From the NCBI GenBank assembly GCA_002317575.1, contig DCIH01000071.1, positions 14,297-22,300 of the forward strand: DNA of 8,004 nucleotides, given 5' to 3'. A program made the position numbers and the translations under genes. This document shows positions 1-4,830 of the stretch, in pieces. The notes under the pieces were generated by a model. That model did no database searches and was not told the origin of the DNA. It worked only from the letters and a program-made list of their open reading frames with translations. Position 1 is the first letter of the stretch. Each line of letters opens with the position of its first letter. This DNA is from Verrucomicrobia bacterium UBA1731. GTDB lineage: Bacteria; Verrucomicrobiota; Kiritimatiellia; RFP12; UBA1067.

Positions 1-529
1 CGCAGCCCTCGGGGGAAATGACGGAATACACGGCGTTCTCGAGCATCAGGATGCGGTCACCCACGGCGATTGCGAGCGCACCGCCCGAACCGCCTTCGCC
101 GGTGATCACCACCACGATCGGCGTCTTCAAAGCCGCGCAGAACTCGAGCGACTTCGCGATCGCCTCGGCCTGGCCGCGCTCTTCCGCTTCACGCCCCGGA
201 TACGCGCCGGGGGTGTCCACGAGCGTCACCACGGGCAGGTCGAACTTCTCCGCGAGCGTCATCAGACGCATCGCCTTGCGGTAACCGTCGGGATTCGCCA
301 TGCCGAAGTTGGAGGCCATGTTCTCCTCCACCGTGGCGCCCTTGTTGTGTCCCAGAAGCACGCACTTCACGCCGCCGATCGTGGCGAACCCGCCCACGAG
401 GCCGCGGTCGTCGCTCACGAGCCGGTCGCCGTGAAGCTCCTCGAAATCGGAGCACATGCCCTGCACGTAGTCGAAGAAATGCGGACGCTTCGGGTCGCGC
501 GCCAACGTCACAATCTCAATCGCCTTCAT
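1..529 (-). CDS. accA: Acetyl-CoA carboxylase carboxyltransferase subunit alpha (partial, 3' end beyond window)
   Basis: AccA pairs with AccD to form the carboxyltransferase half of acetyl-CoA carboxylase, which moves the carboxyl group from carboxybiotin to acetyl-CoA to make malonyl-CoA, the first committed step of fatty acid synthesis in the cytoplasm. I translated 176 residues from the ATG at 529. Recognisable AccA landmarks are FDYVQ near residue 19, LVGGFA (44-49), NFGMANPDGYRKAMRLM (74-90), VDTPGAYPGREAEERGQ (104-120), GEGGSGGALAI (144-154) and YSVISPEGC at the window edge. The start is fixed by GAGG seven bases upstream and by the accD stop only 11 bp away. The protein therefore lacks the roughly 70-residue N-terminal helical extension of E. 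coli AccA, resembling the short form of lactic acid bacteria. The C-terminal third lies outside the window. Confidence 0.96.
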   Translation of the reverse strand, partial: MKAIEIVTLARDPKRPHFFDYVQGMCSDFEELHGDRLVSDDRGLVGGFATIGGVKCVLLGHNKGATVEENMASNFGMANPDGYRKAMRLMTLAEKFDLPVVTLVDTPGAYPGREAEERGQAEAIAKSLEFCAALKTPIVVVITGEGGSGGALAIAVGDRILMLENAVYSVISPEGC

Positions 530-536
530 CTCGAAT

Positions 537-540
537 CCTC
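537..540 (-). promoter_or_regulatory. Ribosome binding site of accA
   Basis: On the minus strand GAGG is followed by seven bases and then the ATG at 529. It lies entirely in the 11-bp gap between accD and accA. It decides the start: the only room for a longer N-terminus would be inside accD. Confidence 0.7.
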
Positions 541-1371
541 TCAGAAGCCCATGTAATGGAGCGTTTTCACCACGAACGCCTTGAGGTCCTTGCGTTCGAC
601 GATCTTGTCGATGAACCCGTGCGCCTTCAGGTATTCGGCCGTCTGGAAATCGTCCGGCAGCTTCTGGTGAATCGTGTTCTCGATCACGCGCCGGCCGGCG
701 AAACCGATGAGGACGCCGGGCTCCGTGACGTTCACGTCGCCGAGCATCGCGTAGGACGCCGAAACGCCGCCCGTGGTGGGGTCCGTGAGAATCGAGATGA
801 ACGGCAAACCGGCGGCCTTGAGCTTACCGATCGCCGCAGAGGTGCGGGCCATCTGCATGAGCGAGAGAATGCCCTCGTGCATGCGCGCGCCGCCCGAGGC
901 GGAGCAAAGGACGAGCGGACGGCGTTCGGCGATCGCCTGCTCGCACGCGCGGCAGATGCGCTCGCCCGTGCCGGTGCCCAAGCTGCCGCCCATGAAGAAG
1001 AAGTCCATCGCGCCAAGCATCACGGGGATTTTGTCCATCGTGGCCGTGCCGATCGTCACGGATTCGCCCTCGCCCATCTTCTTGATGGTGGCTTCGACCT
1101 TCTCCTTGTAGGCACCCGTGGCGTCGTGGAAGGAAAGATGGTCGGAATATGACACCTCCGTGTAAAGCTCGGTGAACGATCCTTCGTCCGCCAGCAACGC
1201 GATGCGCGCGCGCGCCTTCATGCGCCCGTGGTAGTTGCAACGCGGACAGACGGGACTCGCGGCGTTCCATTCCGCCTTCGGCACATACGCGCCGCAACGC
1301 GGGCAGACCTGCCACAATTCCTTCGCCGGCGGCACATTCGCCGCGACGGTTTTTTCCTCCAACCAAGCCAT
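541..1371 (-). CDS. accD: Acetyl-CoA carboxylase carboxyltransferase subunit beta
   Basis: This is the beta subunit of the acetyl-CoA carboxylase carboxyltransferase (276 aa), acting with AccA in malonyl-CoA synthesis in the cytoplasm. The N-terminus carries the family's four-cysteine zinc ribbon: C23-P-R-C26, fifteen residues, then C42-P-R-C45. The crotonase-fold body shows FMGGSLGTGTGERI (126-139), the CSASGGARM oxyanion-type glycine motif (156-164), LMQMARTSAA (171-180), LTDPTTGGVSASYAMLGD (195-212) and IGFAGRRVIENTI (222-234), all closely matching E. coli AccD. The length is slightly below the E. coli protein (about 304 aa) because the C-terminal tail is short. GGAGG lies nine bases upstream of the ATG. 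accA follows after 11 bp, so the two subunits are probably co-transcribed and made in equal amounts. Transcription likely starts at the extended -10 promoter about 22 bp upstream of the start codon. Confidence 0.98.
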   Translation of the reverse strand: MAWLEEKTVAANVPPAKELWQVCPRCGAYVPKAEWNAASPVCPRCNYHGRMKARARIALLADEGSFTELYTEVSYSDHLSFHDATGAYKEKVEATIKKMGEGESVTIGTATMDKIPVMLGAMDFFFMGGSLGTGTGERICRACEQAIAERRPLVLCSASGGARMHEGILSLMQMARTSAAIGKLKAAGLPFISILTDPTTGGVSASYAMLGDVNVTEPGVLIGFAGRRVIENTIHQKLPDDFQTAEYLKAHGFIDKIVERKDLKAFVVKTLHYMGF

Positions 1372-1380
1372 GTCGCTATT

Positions 1381-1385
1381 CCTCC
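1381..1385 (-). promoter_or_regulatory. Ribosome binding site of accD
   Basis: A full GGAGG on the minus strand, nine bases before the ATG at 1371. It supports this ATG as the start, which also places the zinc ribbon at the usual distance from the N-terminus. Confidence 0.8.
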
Positions 1386-1399
1386 AAAAAATTTGGGGA

Positions 1400-1408
1400 A
1401 TTATAGCA
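1400..1408 (-). promoter_or_regulatory. Extended -10 promoter for accDA
   Basis: On the minus strand 1408-1400 reads TGCTATAAT, an exact TGnTATAAT extended -10 element. The predicted transcription start is near 1393, giving a 5' leader of about 22 nt that contains the accD ribosome binding site. No good -35 is present: the hexamer at 17-bp spacing is AGTCAA (1423-1428), consistent with extended -10 promoters that do not need one. The element lies in the 66-bp gap between the tRNA 3' end and accD, so accDA can be expressed independently of the tRNA. No terminator is visible after the tRNA, so read-through is also possible. Promoter activity is inferred from sequence only. Confidence 0.7.
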
Positions 1409-1437
1409 CATGGAGGGTGCTCTTGACTATCGAAAGA

Positions 1438-1512
1438 TGGAGCCGGCAGAGGGATTCGAACCCCCGACCAGCGGTTTACAAAACCGCTGCGCTACCACTA
1501 CGCTATGCCGGC
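1438..1512 (-). tRNA. tRNA-Thr (anticodon UGU), CCA encoded
   Basis: A complete 75-nt cloverleaf can be folded on the minus strand. The acceptor stem is GCCGGCA with TGCCGGC (7/7 pairs), followed by discriminator T and an encoded CCA. The D-arm is GCGT-AGTGGT-A-GCGC with one G-T pair. The anticodon stem is GCGGT/ACCGC around the loop TTTGTAA, giving anticodon TGT, which reads ACA threonine codons. The variable loop is TGGTC, and the T-arm is GGGGG-TTCGAAT-CCCTC with one G-T pair. The start GCCGGCATAGC is typical of threonine tRNAs. It has its own promoter immediately upstream and lies in the same direction as accDA. It is intact, and no attachment-site duplication of its 3' end was seen in the window. 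Confidence 0.97.
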
Positions 1513-1525
1513 GAAAAGCGCGCGA

Positions 1526-1555
1526 AAGATATCACATGTTCGCATGATTTGTCAA
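1526..1555 (-). promoter_or_regulatory. Promoter of tRNA-Thr
   Basis: On the minus strand there is a perfect -35 TTGACA (1555-1550), an 18-bp spacer and -10 TATCTT (1531-1526). The -10 is preceded by TGA, so it also has the extended TGn element. The expected start near 1519 leaves a leader of about 7 nt before the mature tRNA 5' end at 1512, a plausible arrangement for a monocistronic tRNA gene. This is a reading by consensus, not a mapped start. Confidence 0.72.
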
Positions 1556-1644
1556 ATGCGCCCGCGAGTGCCCCGTCTGGCGCGCACGGTGGCAGAGCGG
1601 ATTCATGTGGTGCAAGTCGAGCGGCTGAACCGTCGCCTCCCCTT

Positions 1645-1670
1645 GCGTACCCGGGCGCGTCCCGCGCCCG
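1645..1670. repeat. Palindromic repeat copy 1 (CG-TCC-CG apex)
   Basis: At 1652-1670 the top strand reads CGGGCGCG-TCC-CGCGCCCG: a perfect 8-bp stem with a 3-base loop. The left flank GCGT (1645-1648) can pair with ACGC (1671-1674), extending the structure outward. The 26-base unit 1645-1670 recurs inverted at 1909-1934 with 25 of 26 bases identical. It shares the CG-TCC-CG apex and 8-3-8 geometry with the copies at 1701 and 6412. Confidence 0.8.
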
Positions 1671-1691
1671 ACGCGGCCCCTGGCGACGACT

Positions 1692-1751
1692 CCCCTTGTA
1701 GCAGTGCGTCCCGCACTGCGGATTGGCGTACGGACGCGGCTCCACAAGGGG
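1692..1751. repeat. Palindromic repeat copy 2 within a nested, cloverleaf-like fold
   Basis: The core at 1701-1719 is GCAGTGCG-TCC-CGCACTGC, a perfect 8-bp stem with the family's TCC loop. It is followed by GGATTGGCGT (1720-1729), the same ten bases that follow the copy inside the rhamnosidase gene. A second small stem, GCGT/ACGC, sits at 1726-1737. An outer perfect 8-bp stem, CCCCTTGT (1692-1699) with ACAAGGGG (1744-1751), encloses both. The result is a three-way-junction shape about 60 bases long. The function is unknown; possibilities are a REP/BIME-like element, a transcript 3'-end stabiliser or a protein-binding site. Confidence 0.75.
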
Positions 1752-1776
1752 GTCACGCCGATCCTCCGGCGTGACC
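1751..1776. repeat. Perfect 10-bp-stem hairpin adjoining copy 2
   Basis: GGTCACGCCG (1751-1760) and CGGCGTGACC (1767-1776) are exact reverse complements around a 6-base loop. The left arm starts at the last base of the outer stem of copy 2, so the two structures abut. There is no T run on either side, which argues against a Rho-independent terminator. It may be another module of the mosaic repeat. Confidence 0.7.
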
Positions 1777-1908
1777 AAGTTCACAACCGCAACATACTGT
1801 CGTGGAGATAGCACCTGACAAGTCCGTCAAAGCCGACCGGCCCTGACTCATCTTTTTCCAGCGCAACATCCTACCGTATATTTTCCGCTGTTCAGACGCG
1901 GCTCTGCG

Positions 1909-1934
1909 CGGGCACGGGACGCGCCCGGGTACGC
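1909..1934. repeat. Palindromic repeat copy 4, inverted relative to copy 1
   Basis: Read on the minus strand, 1927-1909 is CGGGCGCG-TCC-CGTGCCCG: the 8-3-8 hairpin with the same apex. Its single difference from copy 1 turns one G-C pair into G-T, so the stem is still pairable in RNA. The 26-base unit matches 1645-1670 in opposite orientation at 25/26 positions. It begins about 40 bp beyond the stop of the propeller gene, where a 3'-end structure might protect the mRNA. Confidence 0.75.
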
Positions 1935-1972
1935 AGCGAGGGGACGGGGTCGGGCGCGGCGCGCCTGCCCTG

Positions 1973-3358
1973 CTAACGCACCTTGCGCAGTTCGCGCGGC
2001 GAATGCGTGACGGGGCCCGTCGAAAACTCGGGGATGTTGTAGGAGAGGAAGCGCCGCTGGTGCGCCACGGGGTCTTCGACGGGCAACAGGAACGGCTTCG
2101 AGAAGACCCCCGTCGCGGCATCGAACCGCGTGATGTACGGATGCGTGTGAACGCCGTCCGTACGTCGCGAGGAGAACACCATCCACCGGCCGTCCGAGGA
2201 GAAACCGTGGTACGAATCGGATCCCGGCGCGTTGATTTCGTCGATCGCGCGGATCGTGCCGGTCGCGAGGTCGCAAAGATACAGGTCCGCCTCGTTGTGC
2301 CAGATCGGGAATCCGCCCCAGGCAGCCGCCGTCACGACAAGCCACCGTCCGTCCGGCGAAACGCGCGGGAAGAGGAAACTCACCTTGAACCGTTCCGGAT
2401 CGAGAATCGTCCGCGGCTCCGAAAACGCGCGCGTCGCCGCGTCGAAGGAACGCACCACGACGCCGTAGCGCAGCCGTTCGACGTTCTTGAAGGCGTTTTC
2501 GCTGCGCACGGTTTCGTTCGACGGCGCGACGTCGTAGTCGACGACCGCGCGCGATGTGTAAAGCAGTTTGCCGTCCGGGCTCCACGTCGGGAAGCACTCG
2601 AACACCTTCCGTTCCGATTCCACGGTCGTCGTCTTGCGGTCGGCGAGCGAATACAGCACGAGATCGCTCTGCAGATCGACGACTTCGATTTTCTGCGGCG
2701 ACGCGAGATGAAACGCCTGACGCGTCTCGTTCACCGAGAACGCGATGAATTCCCCCGAAGGATGCCACGCGGGGTACGCGCCGCGGCCGGCGTAGCCGAA
2801 TTGCGACTGGACGACGTGCTTGCCAAGTCCGTACTTGGGATGCGCGATCACCGTCCCCGCGTCGTTGGCACGCTTGTGGAAGAGGAACGTTTCGGGATCG
2901 CCTTGGCGGTAGGTGTGGCAGTTGACGCACTGCTTGCGGGACGTCTGGACGTTGCGGTACAGCGCCCGCTCCGAAAACGAGGAAAGGTCGCGCTGGTAGA
3001 TGCCCATTTCGTCGAACGCGGTGTAGCTCGGCGGAATGAGGCGGTAGGTGAGGTAGCCGTCGATCGCCGTTTCGGACACCGCGTTCGTGGCGACGAGCGG
3101 CGCGCCGCCGTCGAGCGGCTTCACGGAAATGACATACTCCTTGCCGCGGCACGCGCCGAGAAAACCGCGCCATTCGGAAAGTCCGAACCGGATGTTCCGT
3201 CCGCGCTTCGCGAGCGACGCGCCGTCCGGCCCCGCGAGCACGACCTCGGCGTCGCGGTCGAGATCGAAATTGAGCGGCGCGACGTTCGGCGGAACGGCGA
3301 TTCCCGCATAGTCGGGCGTCATCGAAACGAGCGCGGCGGCGAAAAGAAGGCCCGTCAT
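1973..3358 (-). CDS. TolB/PD40-type beta-propeller protein with one CXXCH haem-attachment motif
   Basis: The 461-aa product has a short hydrophobic N-terminus (GLLFAAALVSM, 3-13) that looks like a minimal export signal, although it lacks the usual positive charge. An N-terminal segment with PPNVAPLNF (23-31) follows, then the c-type cytochrome motif C144-V-N-C147-H148, then a propeller. Four PD40 blades are clear: HPSGEFIAFS (199-208), SPDGKLLYTS (260-269), SPDGRWLVVT (334-343) and SSDGRWMVFS (387-396). Covalent haem would require export and a cytochrome c maturation system, so a periplasmic or envelope location is inferred. The ATG at 3358 overlaps the TGA of the upstream membrane protein (ATGA) and has GGAGG seven bases before it, so the pair is translationally coupled. 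The partner or substrate is unknown. I recall similar propellers beside polysaccharide-utilisation genes in Bacteroidota but cannot verify that here. Confidence 0.9.
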   Translation of the reverse strand: MTGLLFAAALVSMTPDYAGIAVPPNVAPLNFDLDRDAEVVLAGPDGASLAKRGRNIRFGLSEWRGFLGACRGKEYVISVKPLDGGAPLVATNAVSETAIDGYLTYRLIPPSYTAFDEMGIYQRDLSSFSERALYRNVQTSRKQCVNCHTYRQGDPETFLFHKRANDAGTVIAHPKYGLGKHVVQSQFGYAGRGAYPAWHPSGEFIAFSVNETRQAFHLASPQKIEVVDLQSDLVLYSLADRKTTTVESERKVFECFPTWSPDGKLLYTSRAVVDYDVAPSNETVRSENAFKNVERLRYGVVVRSFDAATRAFSEPRTILDPERFKVSFLFPRVSPDGRWLVVTAAAWGGFPIWHNEADLYLCDLATGTIRAIDEINAPGSDSYHGFSSDGRWMVFSSRRTDGVHTHPYITRFDAATGVFSKPFLLPVEDPVAHQRRFLSYNIPEFSTGPVTHSPRELRKVR

Positions 3359-4818
3359 TTCAGCGCCTCCAGGAACACGGGTCCGATCCGTCCGTCGGGA
3401 TACAGCGCGCGCATCGCGTTCGGGTTGTTCTTCAGGACGTCCGGCTTGCCGTCGAGCAGCGCCACGGCGAAGAGCATCTTGAGCATCGCCGGCGGACAGT
3501 TCGACAGTTGCCGGAAATGAGCGTAGACGAAACGGTCCACGACGCACTCGTTGCCGAAATACGGCGACGCCCCCGGCGCGCCCACGAGACCCTGCCACAC
3601 GCCGTGCATGCCGAACGGTTCTTCAAGGTCCGGGAACGCCGCCGTCGTGAGCGGAACCGTCTCCAGCGCGGCGAGACGCCGTTTCGCGAAATCGCCCCGA
3701 AACGGGAATCGCGCGCACTCCGCAAAATATTTGCGGGCGAGTTCGACTTCGCCCGTCACGAGCGCGGCGTCGCCGAGAAGCCGGAAATACTGCGGCTGCC
3801 ACCCCTTCACCGCCGCCGCCTCGTAAATCCAACGGCGCGCGGGGAGAACGAATCCGTACTGGAAAAGCATGAGCGGACCGGCCATGACCATCTCGTCCTC
3901 GGGGTTGTCCGCATACTCGGCGGGCATCGGATAACGGAACAGATCGCGGTCGAGCCGGTCCGCGCGGAATAGTGCGAGAATCCGCCACGCGGTCTCCATG
4001 CGCTCCGGATGCGCTTTTCCGGGCGCGACGGCGAGCGCGTCGTCGAACCGGTTCTCGCGCACGGCCCGTTCCATTTCCAACTGGTCGCGGCAATCGCGCC
4101 GCGGCAGCACAAGAACAAACAGCACGGCGAACAGCGCGGGCGGCACGACATGCGCCCACGGCGGCAAAACGGCAGGACGCTTCGCGAACGCCGCCGCGGC
4201 GAGCAACGCGAACGGCAGCAACGCGGCGGCGGACCGCGCATCCCACGCAAGCTGCAGCGGCAGCGCCCACGCGCTTTCGAGCGTCTCGCCCGCGGGCAGA
4301 TCGCCCCATGCGGCGTTTCCGAGCAGCACGAGCGCGCCCTGCAGCGCCGCGAATCCGACGAGTCCGCGCCAGCCCCACGCGAGAAACCCCGCGAAAACCG
4401 CGAACCAGACGAGCTGCAGCTGCGCGAACGGCGGATGCGGCAAGAGCCAGACGTGGACGCCCAACGACAACGTCGGCAGCGCGTACAGGGCGGCGACGAG
4501 CCACGGCGCGAACGGCGCGAACGACGACCGCCGACGGCGCAACGCCCACTGGGCCATAGCCGCGACGGCCGCCACGGCCGTGAGTTGCGCGAGCACGCCC
4601 CACCAAACGAGATCCGCTGCGGACAGCATCCGCGCGCACCAATCGACGGCACCCCAGGGATGCGCGCGTGCGCAGTCGAGGAAACCCGGCCAATCCGCGC
4701 GCACCAGCACCTGATCGGCGATCTTGTGCGTCACCTCGCGCCACGCGACGTGGAAACCCGCGACGCTCGCAAGCGCCGCCCCCCAATGCACGTAACCGGA
4801 TGTGATGCGAAAGCGCAT
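3355..4818 (-). CDS. Multi-pass membrane protein with soluble C-terminal domain (DUF6057-like)
   Basis: The 487-aa product starts with an amphipathic or weakly hydrophobic stretch. About six membrane segments follow, near residues 66-91, 104-126, 131-149, 153-168, 196-213 and 223-239, with a basic RRRR loop at 94-97. From about 240 on it is soluble and helical, with a TPR-like repeat feel (FRLLGDAALVTGEVELARKYF, 345-365, split here only for description) and a C-terminal helical domain. No catalytic motif is recognised. The architecture and pairing with a CXXCH propeller gene recall the uncharacterised DUF6057 group, an assignment from memory with moderate confidence. The start ATG at 4818 lies 12 bp after the glycosidase stop and has only a weak Shine-Dalgarno, so translation may depend on coupling. 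It overlaps the propeller gene by 4 bp, suggesting the two products work together at the membrane. Confidence 0.85.
   Translation of the reverse strand: MRFRITSGYVHWGAALASVAGFHVAWREVTHKIADQVLVRADWPGFLDCARAHPWGAVDWCARMLSAADLVWWGVLAQLTAVAAVAAMAQWALRRRRSSFAPFAPWLVAALYALPTLSLGVHVWLLPHPPFAQLQLVWFAVFAGFLAWGWRGLVGFAALQGALVLLGNAAWGDLPAGETLESAWALPLQLAWDARSAAALLPFALLAAAAFAKRPAVLPPWAHVVPPALFAVLFVLVLPRRDCRDQLEMERAVRENRFDDALAVAPGKAHPERMETAWRILALFRADRLDRDLFRYPMPAEYADNPEDEMVMAGPLMLFQYGFVLPARRWIYEAAAVKGWQPQYFRLLGDAALVTGEVELARKYFAECARFPFRGDFAKRRLAALETVPLTTAAFPDLEEPFGMHGVWQGLVGAPGASPYFGNECVVDRFVYAHFRQLSNCPPAMLKMLFAVALLDGKPDVLKNNPNAMRALYPDGRIGPVFLEALK
3366..3370 (-). promoter_or_regulatory. Ribosome binding site of the propeller gene, inside the upstream CDS
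   Basis: GGAGG on the minus strand, seven bases before the ATG at 3358, embedded in the last codons of the membrane-protein gene. It decides the start. The open frame continues 80 codons further upstream, but that part only shadows the upstream gene, and the hydrophobic export-like segment begins right after this ATG. Confidence 0.75.
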
Positions 4819-4830
4819 GTGTCCGTGGCA

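Larger units (their letters stand above)
1556..1972. other. Intergenic repeat-rich stretch between propeller gene and tRNA-Thr promoter
   Basis: This 417-bp stretch has no convincing gene. It holds three related CG-TCC-CG palindromes (1652-1670, 1701-1719 and, inverted, 1909-1927), a larger nested structure (1692-1751) and a perfect 10-bp-stem hairpin (1751-1776). Fragments of the same units recur within it: GACGCGGCTC occurs at 1733-1742 and again at 1895-1904, and GTCGGGCGCGG at 1949-1959 is the reverse complement of 1662-1672. I see nothing recognisable in 1556-1640 or 1777-1890, apart from an AT-richer patch around 1868-1885. None of the hairpins is followed by a T run on either strand, so no classical terminator is called for the upstream operon. 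Confidence 0.75.

Noticed and set aside
1423..1428. TTGACT on the plus strand as a -35 of a plus-strand promoter
   Set aside because: No -10-like hexamer at suitable spacing: the following sequence is the tRNA 3' end, and there is no plus-strand gene.
1438..1512. tRNA-Thr as an integration site of a mobile island
   Set aside because: No duplicated tRNA 3' end, integrase or phage gene is seen in the window, and the neighbouring repeats do not match the tRNA.
1228..1701. Plus-strand open frame of 157 codons across tRNA-Thr
   Set aside because: Its middle is the antisense translation of the tRNA (the familiar RDSNPRP-type spurious peptide), and its ends shadow accD and the repeats.
1751..1776. 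Perfect hairpin as a Rho-independent terminator
   Set aside because: No T run follows on either strand, so it is reported as a repeat rather than a terminator.
1753..1851. Minus-strand 32-codon frame starting at ATG 1851 after GGAAAAAG
   Set aside because: No strong ribosome binding site, it ends inside the hairpin repeat, and the peptide has no recognisable features.
2003..3520. Long plus-strand open frame of 505 codons opposite the propeller gene
   Set aside because: Composition is dominated by Arg and Ala with no domain motifs. It is antisense to a gene with clear PD40 and CXXCH motifs, as expected in GC-rich DNA.
3972..4714. Plus-strand open frames opposite the membrane protein gene
   Set aside because: Extreme Arg/Ala/Thr or Ser/Asn composition and no motifs; shadows of the minus-strand membrane segments.
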